Source of the DNA: an uncultured Prevotella sp.
GTDB lineage: Bacteria; Bacteroidota; Bacteroidia; Bacteroidales; Bacteroidaceae
NCBI GenBank assembly: GCA_947177775.1
Contig: CAMWVS010000026.1
Coordinates: forward strand, 1-41,485
DNA length: 41,485 nucleotides
Direction of reading: 5' to 3'
Numbering within the stretch: position 1 is the stretch's first letter; every line of letters begins with the position of its first letter. Position numbers and translations under genes: made by a program. Positions 28,749 through 36,550 of this stretch are shown in pieces. A model generated the notes under the pieces. It worked only from the letters and a program-made list of their open reading frames with translations, had not been told where the DNA came from and ran no database searches.

Positions 28749-30317
28749 ATGGCTGAACAAAACGCTAATCAAGGACGACGGCCGGTGCGTAAACCCGCTG
28801 TCATGGACAATACGTATGTACATCTGCAGCCACAGGCGCCGGATGTGGAGAAAGTGGTGCTTGGAGCACTTATGATAGACAAGGATGCCTACGCTGTTGT
28901 TTGCGAGATGCTCTATCCGGAGAGCTTCTATGAGCCACGCAATCAGATGATTTATTCGGCTATACGCGATCTGAGTATGGCTGAGAGACCGGTTGATGTG
29001 CTGACCGTGACAGACCAGCTGGCAAAGAACGGCAATCTGGAGGAAGTCGGCGGACCTGTCTATATCTCGGAACTGAGCTCGCGCGTGGCTTCATCGGCAA
29101 ACATCGAATATCATGCGCGAATCATCGCACAGAAATTCATTGCGCGACAACTGATCTCATACGCAAGTGTCATTGAAACGAAGGCCTTCGACGACACAAC
29201 GGATATAGACGACCTCATGCAGGAAGCGGAAGGCTCGCTATTCGAGTTGTCACAGCGCAACATGAAAAAGGAGTATACCCAGATAGACCCCGTCATAAAG
29301 AATGCCGTGGAAGTCATCCAAAAGGCTGCCGCCAATAAGGACGGTCTTACGGGTGTGCCCACCGGCTATCACAAGCTGGATGACATCACGAGCGGATGGC
29401 AGGCGAGCGACCTTGTCATCATAGCCGGCCGACCGGCCATGGGAAAGACTTCGTTTGCCTTGTCTATGGCAAAGAACATCGCAGCTGACTTCAAAGTCCC
29501 GATGGCTTTCTTCTCGCTCGAAATGAGCAACGTCCAGCTGGTGAACCGCCTTATATCCAACTGCTGCGAAATACAAGGAAGCAAGATTCTGAACGGACAA
29601 CTGCAGCCGGACGAGTGGGAGAGACTGGACAAGCGTATGAACGGGCTGATCGGTGCGCCGCTTTATGTAGACGACACTCCCGGTCTTTCGGTTTTTGAAT
29701 TGCGAACAAAAGCGCGTCGTCTTGTCCGTGAACATGGCGTGAAAATCATAATGATTGACTACTTGCAGCTCATGAACGCCAACGGTATGCGGTTCAGTAG
29801 CCGACAGGAAGAGGTTTCAACAATATCGCGCTCACTGAAGGGACTGGCCAAGGAGCTTGACGTGCCTATTCTGGCACTCAGTCAGCTGAACCGTGGTGTG
29901 GAATCGCGCGAAGGTTTGGAAGGAAAACGGCCGCAATTGAGCGACCTGCGCGAATCGGGAGCCATTGAGCAGGATGCCGACATGGTGCTTTTTGTTCACC
30001 GTCCGGAATACTATCACATATATCAGGATGACAACGGACGTGACTTGCATGGCATGGCACAGATTATCATTGCCAAACATCGTAAAGGTGCTACGGGTGA
30101 TGTCTTGTTGACTTTCCGTGGTGAATTTACCCGTTTCGAGAATCCTGAAGACACACGGCTTAAGAAGAATGCAGCACCGATGGGTGGAGAAATCATGGGT
30201 TCTAAAATCAATGGAGATATTGGCGGAGGCGGTCTCCCTGACTTCCCTGAGGACTATAATCCGTTCTCCGGCGGAGCTTTCCCACCGCCAGGCGGCAACG
30301 ACCCGATACCTTTTTAA
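28749..30317 (+). CDS. dnaB: replicative DNA helicase DnaB
   Basis: A 522-residue protein begun at MAEQNANQGRRPVRKP; an upstream in-frame ATG at 28554 would add 65 residues that cross the promoter, so it is rejected. The N-terminal helical domain starts PQAPDVEKVVLGALMIDKDA. The RecA-like motor has the P-loop GRPAMGKTSFAL, IIMIDYLQLM as Walker B, and LSQLNRGVESRE and LRESGAIEQDADMV for the remaining DnaB motifs. A Gly/Pro-rich tail (GGGLPDFPEDYNPFSGGAFP) ends it, as is common in Bacteroidetes. It unwinds the chromosome at the fork as a hexamer. Confidence 0.96.
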   Translation: MAEQNANQGRRPVRKPAVMDNTYVHLQPQAPDVEKVVLGALMIDKDAYAVVCEMLYPESFYEPRNQMIYSAIRDLSMAERPVDVLTVTDQLAKNGNLEEVGGPVYISELSSRVASSANIEYHARIIAQKFIARQLISYASVIETKAFDDTTDIDDLMQEAEGSLFELSQRNMKKEYTQIDPVIKNAVEVIQKAAANKDGLTGVPTGYHKLDDITSGWQASDLVIIAGRPAMGKTSFALSMAKNIAADFKVPMAFFSLEMSNVQLVNRLISNCCEIQGSKILNGQLQPDEWERLDKRMNGLIGAPLYVDDTPGLSVFELRTKARRLVREHGVKIIMIDYLQLMNANGMRFSSRQEEVSTISRSLKGLAKELDVPILALSQLNRGVESREGLEGKRPQLSDLRESGAIEQDADMVLFVHRPEYYHIYQDDNGRDLHGMAQIIIAKHRKGATGDVLLTFRGEFTRFENPEDTRLKKNAAPMGGEIMGSKINGDIGGGGLPDFPEDYNPFSGGAFPPPGGNDPIPF

Positions 30318-30335
30318 AAACCCAATATACGAAAA

Positions 30336-30387
30336 CAGATCAGGGGCGGATGGTATAACAGTGTGTGTTACCTCCGCCCCTGATTTG
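30336..30387. terminator. bidirectional terminator between dnaB and the GH106 gene
   Basis: ACAgATCAGGGGCGGA and TCCGCCCCTGATtTGT pair almost perfectly, with further inner pairing GGTAtAACA / TGTTaCC. The hairpin separates two convergent genes and is flanked by A and T runs. Confidence 0.88.
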
Positions 30388-30434
30388 TTTGTAGGCATAT
30401 TTTTATTTCTTAAGCAAGAAACAATACGGTGATG

Positions 30435-33053
30435 TTACTTAAGCTGTATGAGCTTGACCGGTGAGTTCAGACCACTTTTCATTGGTTGCCAGTCTCCATA
30501 TCCTGTTTTCTTATAATTGATGCTGACAACATTAATCTCATTGAACTTACGCCATTTCACGTTCCTGCGGTCGAGATCGGCTATGCGGTTGGCCGGCAGA
30601 TTGGTTACCTCGATCCGCACAGTATTGTCTCCGGCACGGAATGCCTTCCTGCAATTCAGAACGAATGGCACTGACCATGCACAACCGATAAACTCTCCAT
30701 TGACATAAACACGGGCGCTCTCACGAACATCGCCAAGATCAATCATCCACTGGCTTTGGGCTTCTTGCTTAGTCATTTTCACATGTGTGGTATAAGCTCC
30801 TGTGCCCATGGTTACTTTTATCGAATCATCATCCAATGTCTCCCAGGTCTGAAGTCTGTCAAGAGCAAATGTCTTTTCAACTTTCGGGGCACTGCTGACA
30901 AACGAAAGTTCCCAACTGCCGTCAAGCTCTTTTGTCGCTCCTGTTGTGGCAAGCATACGGACCTCGCTTTCGTCATTGAGTTCATGGTCGTATGTCTGAA
31001 GTATCATAGACTCGCCACTCCGAAGATCAACCTGTATGCCGTCTGCTGTCATATCAACCTTATAGATTTCTCCATTTAAAGGATTGAACCACCTTGCATC
31101 CTTAAAACTAATGCTTAGCGGGAAACGTGAACTGACGTCGTTTGGAGAAAGGTTGGCAATGAAGTAGTGATGACCTGTAGGATTTGCCCTTCTGATGGCC
31201 CTCAGTCCGTGACCGCATCTTATCTGCTCAGCCTTGGCATATTTGGCCATATCAGCAGCAGATGTTCCATAGATGATATTGGCTCCCTGCTTCTTCAGGC
31301 CGTCAATATGAGCTTTTACATTTGCAGGCATATTACCGCTGCCGGGTATGATAAGTGCATGATAACGTGTTCCGGCTGCGGTCTCAAGCATACCGTTTTT
31401 ATATGATGTCGTCAACAGATATTTCTCGCTGATGTAGTCGCAGTCATATCCGGCTTTGTCTATGTCAAGAATACTCTTGATGAAGTCAGGAGCTTTCTTT
31501 GCCATGGAATGAATGTCAAACTGCATAAGAAGCGAACCGGCTCCCTTTCCTTTGCGCTCAGCCCACATATCACGTACTGGCAGATAGACAAGAAAATCAT
31601 TGTCAGGCTGTCCCATCTGAAGGAAACTCTGACAACGCTCTATATATTTCATCAGATATTGGGCGTCATGCCAGATACTATTGGTCGGACTCATATCTAT
31701 GGAAGCATAGAATTTCCATCCCGGCCATACGTCTTCTTTCGGAGAATAACATGTTCCATGGAAATACATATTATTGACACCACATGTAAACATGAGGTCA
31801 ATATCCGGTTTGCACTGAGACAGCGATGTGCGGAAATGTTCTGTGAGCCAGGTGAACGTTTCACTGCTGGTAAGTGTTTTGCCATTGATATGCGCAGCAG
31901 AGGATGCGTATTTGAGCATTGAAACGTCACTGTCATTCTTTCTTGTGTATCCAGAGTCCGTACGCAAGCCTTTAATACTGAAATCAGACAATCCAAACCC
32001 TTCTATTTCCGGTATGTCAACAGCAGAATAGACATCAATAAGATTGGCTGGTGAGCCATGAGCCTGATTACGGGTCTTGACACCATGCTTGTGAGCCCAT
32101 GCAGTCCATTGCTCAGTGAAGTTTTCTAAAAGCAGTTCTCCAAGAGTCTCCCTGTAGTCTACAAGCACTCTGTTGCCATTGTCTTCTTTTTCACCAAGAA
32201 GCTCAAGAAGATGTTCTTCCAATTTATAGCCTCTGCGCTTTTCAAATTCAACAAAAAGACTTGGTGTCCAGTTGGCTTTATATACTTCATAAGAATCATT
32301 AAAAAAAGAATGAGGGTAGGGGGTTCCGTTTTTTGCAAATGCGTCTTCAAAACGCTGCAAATAGTGCGAAACAGCATTCCTGTCAAAGTGATCTATAACA
32401 TAACCTTCACCACCTGGTGCCGCACGTTTCACTTGTTGACGTGTCCGTGAGCAATAAACCGCAATTATACGGTAGTTTTCCTTTTTCTGTGCCTTAGGCC
32501 ATTTAACTATGCCATTAGCATCCGTCATCTCTGTAAGATCAGCAACACCATCGGTATAATAAGCCATAACTTTGCTGAGAGTTGCATACTGCTTCTCCTT
32601 TTTGTCCGTAATACTGATATCAATGCCAGTCCTTAAGGACTTGCCTATTATTGTCGTATCAGTATATACGAGTTTGGCAGCCGCTTCACTAAGTGGTACT
32701 TCAGGTCCTCCAAACGGCCATCCCGTACCATTGTTCATGTCGATAAGCACACCATTGTCAGCTCCTTCCAACTCTGTAAAGTTCAATGCTTTCATCCATG
32801 GCGCAGAAAGGAAGGACAAATTGTTCTTGTCATTGCCCTGCACACCATATATCGGTGTTATTTCCAATGCTCCAATACCAGTCTTTGCATATTCTTCTAT
32901 ATTCCATTTCAAGTCTTTTTCTGTCACAGCAGAGCCTAACCACCACCATCTGGCACCAGGCTTTGCTTCCGGAGAAGCCGCAGGCCATGATTGGGCAGAC
33001 AATTCACATGCTCCCAGCATGGCTATCGCAATAGTCAAAAATCTTTTATCCAT
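30435..33053 (-). CDS. glycoside hydrolase, GH106-like alpha-L-rhamnosidase
   Basis: An 872-residue exported enzyme with signal peptide (1-20, ending ELSAQS). PGARWWWLGSAVTEKDLKW, then EYAKTGIGALEITPIYG and NNGTGWPFGGPEV are the hallmarks of GH106, known from rhamnogalacturonan-degrading Bacteroides enzymes. The middle (DSYEVYKANWTPSLFVEFEK; SSETFTWLTEHFRTSL) carries acidic residues suited to the catalytic pair, but I cannot assign them without alignment. The end is a beta-sandwich with a galactose-binding look. It is shorter than BT0986 (about 1,100). It is 47 bases downstream of the acetylesterase gene, likely the same transcript. Confidence 0.85.
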   Translation of the reverse strand: MDKRFLTIAIAMLGACELSAQSWPAASPEAKPGARWWWLGSAVTEKDLKWNIEEYAKTGIGALEITPIYGVQGNDKNNLSFLSAPWMKALNFTELEGADNGVLIDMNNGTGWPFGGPEVPLSEAAAKLVYTDTTIIGKSLRTGIDISITDKKEKQYATLSKVMAYYTDGVADLTEMTDANGIVKWPKAQKKENYRIIAVYCSRTRQQVKRAAPGGEGYVIDHFDRNAVSHYLQRFEDAFAKNGTPYPHSFFNDSYEVYKANWTPSLFVEFEKRRGYKLEEHLLELLGEKEDNGNRVLVDYRETLGELLLENFTEQWTAWAHKHGVKTRNQAHGSPANLIDVYSAVDIPEIEGFGLSDFSIKGLRTDSGYTRKNDSDVSMLKYASSAAHINGKTLTSSETFTWLTEHFRTSLSQCKPDIDLMFTCGVNNMYFHGTCYSPKEDVWPGWKFYASIDMSPTNSIWHDAQYLMKYIERCQSFLQMGQPDNDFLVYLPVRDMWAERKGKGAGSLLMQFDIHSMAKKAPDFIKSILDIDKAGYDCDYISEKYLLTTSYKNGMLETAAGTRYHALIIPGSGNMPANVKAHIDGLKKQGANIIYGTSAADMAKYAKAEQIRCGHGLRAIRRANPTGHHYFIANLSPNDVSSRFPLSISFKDARWFNPLNGEIYKVDMTADGIQVDLRSGESMILQTYDHELNDESEVRMLATTGATKELDGSWELSFVSSAPKVEKTFALDRLQTWETLDDDSIKVTMGTGAYTTHVKMTKQEAQSQWMIDLGDVRESARVYVNGEFIGCAWSVPFVLNCRKAFRAGDNTVRIEVTNLPANRIADLDRRNVKWRKFNEINVVSINYKKTGYGDWQPMKSGLNSPVKLIQLK

Positions 33054-33100
33054 AATTTGTTTTAGTTATTAATTCTGTATTTACAAATCTGACACATAAT

Positions 33101-34366
33101 TTAATTACCATCCGGCTTTAATATATCAACTCGAGAAGCCGGTATCCACTCAAATTTATCCCATGCATCCGGGAAATTAGGATTAAAATCCTTAAAGTCC
33201 TCCCTTAACTCTTTTACAATAGGAAGATCGTTTTTCTTCATACCCATAACAACCATCTTGGCAACTTCGTATGCTCCATACGTATTGAAATGTGTATTGT
33301 CCGCCAGTTCCTTCTCCTGTCCAGGAAATGTGTTGGCCGGATAATGCACCAAAGCACGTTTACTATCTTCATAACCTAATGCCTGAAAGAACTCACGTGT
33401 CATGTCATGTAAGTCAATGACTGGAACATTTTCTCGCTCTGCAACAGCCTTCATTGCTGCGGGGAAATCGCCATGGGTATCCTTAATCGTTTTTTTGTCA
33501 TCGTTGAAATTACGCCGCTGAGTAGGAGTGCAGAATATTATTGTTGCACCCTTTGAACGTACATTATCTATGAAAATTTTTAAGTTACGGGTATAATGAT
33601 ACCATGCCCCGGAACCAGGACCTTTTTCTTTCTCATCATTGTGACCGAATTCACACACAACATAATCTCCGTCCTTAAGAGTCGACATAATCTTCGCCAA
33701 ACGGTTCTGCGCAATGAAAGTGCCTGCCGTCAGACCACTCTCCGCATGATTGGATATGGCTACGTTTCCATTGAACCAACGCGGAATCATCTGTCCCCAA
33801 CTGGCCCAAGGTTCATTATTCTGATCAACCACAGTTGAATTGCCACACAGATATATCGTCGGACAACTTTCATCTTTCTCTATATGAATGCTCTTGACAG
33901 CAGGAGCCTTGCCATTAAACTCCAATGTCAACTTATCATCCCAATTAAGATATTCTTTCTCACGCGGCTTAATCTTCACACGCTCCTTATCATTGATCTT
34001 TGGAGAGCGCTTGTTTACTACAAATTCATAAGTTGCGAATTCACCCTTGGCTGTATTCGCATTTTCAACAAACAGTCTGCGATTTTCTGCACGCACTACG
34101 GTATTACCGGCTTTTTTCTTTGAACCTAATTCGACTTTTACTTTGTAATTGCCATCCGGTACTTTAACAGAAAAGTAAAATGGTGAGTTTCCTTTTAGAG
34201 AAGTGCCTTTAGACTTTGAACTTGACACCGGAGTCGATATCATATCAAATCCATAACCAACTTCATCTGAATAGACAGGCTGAGAAACCGCCATGTCAAA
34301 ATCAAATGTTTGCGCCAATGTAATAGAGGGCAATAGAAGCGCAGCAAAGAATAAATGTTTCCTCAT
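33101..34366 (-). CDS. SGNH-hydrolase, rhamnogalacturonan acetylesterase-like (CE12)
   Basis: A 421-residue exported enzyme with signal peptide (1-18, ending TLAQT). Residues 20-160 form a beta-rich N-terminal domain. From about 165 the SGNH order is visible: block I IYLCGNSTVVDQ with the nucleophile Ser, block II NHAESGLTAG, block III VVCEFGHNDEKE, and block V DNTHFNTYGAYEV with the Asp and His. This resembles YesT/RGAE enzymes that remove acetyl groups from rhamnogalacturonan. Together with the GH106 gene it suggests pectin use at the cell surface. Its start is only 45 bases from the prophage core, so the phage has inserted directly upstream and may have replaced its promoter. Confidence 0.87.
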   Translation of the reverse strand: MRKHLFFAALLLPSITLAQTFDFDMAVSQPVYSDEVGYGFDMISTPVSSSKSKGTSLKGNSPFYFSVKVPDGNYKVKVELGSKKKAGNTVVRAENRRLFVENANTAKGEFATYEFVVNKRSPKINDKERVKIKPREKEYLNWDDKLTLEFNGKAPAVKSIHIEKDESCPTIYLCGNSTVVDQNNEPWASWGQMIPRWFNGNVAISNHAESGLTAGTFIAQNRLAKIMSTLKDGDYVVCEFGHNDEKEKGPGSGAWYHYTRNLKIFIDNVRSKGATIIFCTPTQRRNFNDDKKTIKDTHGDFPAAMKAVAERENVPVIDLHDMTREFFQALGYEDSKRALVHYPANTFPGQEKELADNTHFNTYGAYEVAKMVVMGMKKNDLPIVKELREDFKDFNPNFPDAWDKFEWIPASRVDILKPDGN

Positions 34367-34400
34367 AATTAAAGTTTAAAATATTTATATCAATTATTTG

Positions 34401-34424
34401 TTTATCATAATGCGCATTATATTA
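34401..34424. repeat. left prophage attachment site (dif-like)
   Basis: TTTATC-A-TAATGCGCATTATAT-TA matches the right site at 40718-40741 in 22 of 24 positions. Read on the minus strand it has an XerD-like arm TTATGATAA, a 6-bp core TGCGCA (34411-34416), and an arm TTAATATAA. The first arm belongs to the chromosome, the second to the phage. The 11-6-11 layout and the arm sequence resemble dif. Confidence 0.75.
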
Positions 34425-34437
34425 AAAACGCATTGTT

Positions 34438-34445
34438 TATATTTG
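34438..34445 (+). promoter_or_regulatory. -7 box of the phage early transcript
   Basis: TATATTTG followed by CAG, 78 bases before the first phage ATG. The -33 region would fall inside the attachment site, at the junction, so promoter strength could differ between the integrated and circular forms. No perfect TTG is seen. Confidence 0.5.
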
Positions 34446-34522
34446 CAGCGTAAAGGTAATTATTAAATTTTTAGTTCGGCTTTTAGTCGAGTATTTATTA
34501 ACAGTTTTAAACATTTAAAGTT

Positions 34523-34606
34523 ATGAAAACAACAAAATTAGAATGGATTGTTAGAATCCTCGTTGCTATCGGTAGTGCTCTCCTTGGTGTCATTTCTCAG
34601 AATTGA
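34523..34606 (+). CDS. 27-residue membrane peptide (smalltalk-like)
   Basis: A 27-residue peptide: a short basic-polar start (MKTTKLEW) followed by one membrane helix (IVRILVAIGSALLGVI). It resembles the very small 'smalltalk'-type peptides of Bacteroidales phages and islands, which usually lie next to a cell-wall hydrolase. Its stop lies six bases before the next start. An AT-rich leader precedes it. Possible holin- or spanin-like role; this is inference. Confidence 0.7.
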   Translation: MKTTKLEWIVRILVAIGSALLGVISQN

Positions 34607-34611
34607 TTGCT

Positions 34612-35043
34612 ATGTCTGCTTTAATTCTACGTCGTCATTCTGATGGATCTACTGGTAAACCTATTTCCGGTACGCTTTATTTTAGTCCGACTGGACTTTT
34701 TGATGATAAGTGTGAATATGTCTGTGATACTTTGGAGCCTCCTATTCTCCCTCGTTATGGTTGCATCCCTTCCGGTACTTATCCTTTAGTGTTTACTTAC
34801 TCGCCTAAATTTCGCCTTAAATTGGCTTTAGTTTCCGACGTCCCTGGTCGTAGAGGCATACGTATACATTTTGGCAATTCCGTTGCCGATACTCGTGGTT
34901 GCATCCTTGTTGGTACTCTCTTTGGATCCATTATTTATCCTGAGAAGTTGGTTGAGTCCCGATTGGCCTTGACTCGTGTTAATGAGGTGATATTAAAGTA
35001 TGGTGTTGATACTATTGTTGTTGATTACGAGTTGCCTTTTTGA
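34612..35043 (+). CDS. DUF5675 protein with YkuD-like His...Gly-Cys motif
   Basis: A 143-residue protein begun at ATG 34612 (MSALILRRHSD); a TTG three codons earlier overlaps the preceding gene. ISGTLYFSPTGLFDDKCEYV, PSGTYPLVFTYSPKF and RGIRIHFGNSVADTRGCILV follow the DUF5675 pattern. The last segment has a His and, eleven residues on, a Gly-Cys pair, like the active site of L,D-transpeptidases, so a peptidoglycan-active role such as lysis or entry is plausible but unproven. It is coupled to the membrane peptide before it and the Rep gene after it. Confidence 0.8.
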   Translation: MSALILRRHSDGSTGKPISGTLYFSPTGLFDDKCEYVCDTLEPPILPRYGCIPSGTYPLVFTYSPKFRLKLALVSDVPGRRGIRIHFGNSVADTRGCILVGTLFGSIIYPEKLVESRLALTRVNEVILKYGVDTIVVDYELPF

Positions 35044-35044
35044 T

Positions 35045-36529
35045 ATGAGTGCTTTTAATTGCTTACATCCGCGTTTTATTACGGATTCCCGTGGCCAACA
35101 GAAGTTTGTCCGCTGCGGTCATTGTGTGGCTTGCGAAAACATAAAGGCCTTTTCTTACACCAATCAGTGTAAGTTGGAGTCTCAGTCTCATAAGTACACT
35201 CTTTTTGTTACTCTTACATATAGTAACGAAAATTTACCGCTTGTGAAGCCTGTCCCCCTTAATGGCTATATATATTACACGCCTGTTTCTCCTCGATTGC
35301 ATGCACATTACGTCCGTTCCGGTCGTCCATTTTTTGCGGTTTCATCGGAAAAATACCTACCGATGAATCGTATATCCGCTTACAATTTAAAATTTAGTCT
35401 CCCTGAGCATCTTACAGGGTTAATCCCTGTCCTTGATAAAGTTGATGTTCAGAAATTTCTCAAACGTCTTAGATATTATTTAACCAAAGAAACTGATGAA
35501 AAAATACGTTACTACGCTGTTGGAGAGTATGGACCCGTACACTTCCGGCCGCATTATCATCTCCTGTTATGGTACGACGAAGCCCAAACGGCACGCGTCA
35601 TGGGAGAAGCTATACTTAAAGCATGGAACTTTGGTCGTGTTGATTACCAAATCTCCAAAGGTAACACTGCTTCGTACGTTGCGTCTTACGCTAACAGCAT
35701 TTCTGCTCGCTCGAGATTACATGGAGTTAAGTACCTCCGGCCGTTCGTCTTACATAGCTCGCGCCTCTTTGGCAGCTTTTACCAAGATGCGGAGGAAGCG
35801 TTATTTGAAACGACCTTTGAGACTCTTAATGGCCGATGTTTGGCCGATAATGGCCGAAATCAACCAATTACTCCCCCTTTTTCGTTTGAGGATAGATACT
35901 TCGGACGATGTATCAACTATGACCAAAAGAGTCATCACGAGCGTTTGGTATGCTTTACATTTGCAACAGAAGCTTATAGAGAGTTTGGAGAAAAAACGGT
36001 AGCTGAATTGGCTGATTTAATATGGTCTAACGAGGATAGTAGATGTCATTACCTTATGCAGTGTTTTACCTTTAATGGTAAGTTCCGTCTACAGACTGTG
36101 CAGTCTGTCCTTTATCGCTCTCGCCGATTCCTGAAAATGTGTGATATATATCATGTTACACCTGATGCTTATGTGTCTTTGATAGAGCGTTATTGGCAGG
36201 ATAAAGATTACTTTAATCTATACAACCAACTTTCTGAGCAGCAACAATATACCGCTGAATTAGGTACTGATTTTCTGCCTTATCTGTTGTGCTATTATGA
36301 TGTGTTTCCCGCGTTTTCTGATGCAGTAGAATTTTGTCCCCCCTATTTTCCGAGACCTATTTTAGATTATCTTTCGTCGATTGGTCTTGAGCCTCAGTGG
36401 TTTGTTGATAATGTTTTTAATAAGACTGATAATCCTTTGTATAAGGAATTCGCGTCGCGTCATCTTAAATTATCTTGTGATCGTGTCAAGCATAAGCGCT
36501 TGAACGATTTAAATAATATTTTTCTTTAA
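35045..36529 (+). CDS. replication initiator protein VP4 (HUH endonuclease)
   Basis: A 494-residue protein begun at MSAFNCLHPRF (ATG 35045). It starts with a Cys motif CGHCVAC (24-30). The rolling-circle motifs follow: FVTLTYS at about 54-60 (motif 1), RPHYHLLLW with the HUH pair at 170-172, and the catalytic Tyr region ASYVASY with Tyr211 and Tyr215. Two Tyr four residues apart is the layout of the phiX174 A protein. It nicks the origin of the double-stranded form and starts rolling-circle replication. From residues about 151 to 319 the codon use loses its T-ending bias, where a second frame is open. Confidence 0.93.
   Translation: MSAFNCLHPRFITDSRGQQKFVRCGHCVACENIKAFSYTNQCKLESQSHKYTLFVTLTYSNENLPLVKPVPLNGYIYYTPVSPRLHAHYVRSGRPFFAVSSEKYLPMNRISAYNLKFSLPEHLTGLIPVLDKVDVQKFLKRLRYYLTKETDEKIRYYAVGEYGPVHFRPHYHLLLWYDEAQTARVMGEAILKAWNFGRVDYQISKGNTASYVASYANSISARSRLHGVKYLRPFVLHSSRLFGSFYQDAEEALFETTFETLNGRCLADNGRNQPITPPFSFEDRYFGRCINYDQKSHHERLVCFTFATEAYREFGEKTVAELADLIWSNEDSRCHYLMQCFTFNGKFRLQTVQSVLYRSRRFLKMCDIYHVTPDAYVSLIERYWQDKDYFNLYNQLSEQQQYTAELGTDFLPYLLCYYDVFPAFSDAVEFCPPYFPRPILDYLSSIGLEPQWFVDNVFNKTDNPLYKEFASRHLKLSCDRVKHKRLNDLNNIFL
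35496..36002 (+). CDS. candidate overlapping gene nested in the Rep gene (+1 frame)
   Basis: A 168-codon ATG-to-stop frame lying fully inside the Rep gene. A stop codon (TAA) occurs five codons before its ATG, so the ORF is not just a chance long opening. The product is very basic (about 31 Lys+Arg against 12 Asp+Glu) with KMRRKRYLKRPLRLL near residue 97; no membrane helix or known family is visible. Rep codons in exactly this interval stop favouring T at the third base, as expected if two frames are under selection. Position resembles phiX174 B within A, but the charge is opposite to a scaffold. Coding status is inference. Confidence 0.5.
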   Translation: MKKYVTTLLESMDPYTSGRIIISCYGTTKPKRHASWEKLYLKHGTLVVLITKSPKVTLLRTLRLTLTAFLLARDYMELSTSGRSSYIARASLAAFTKMRRKRYLKRPLRLLMADVWPIMAEINQLLPLFRLRIDTSDDVSTMTKRVITSVWYALHLQQKLIESLEKKR

Positions 36530-36550
36530 CTAATTAAAATTAAAATAATT

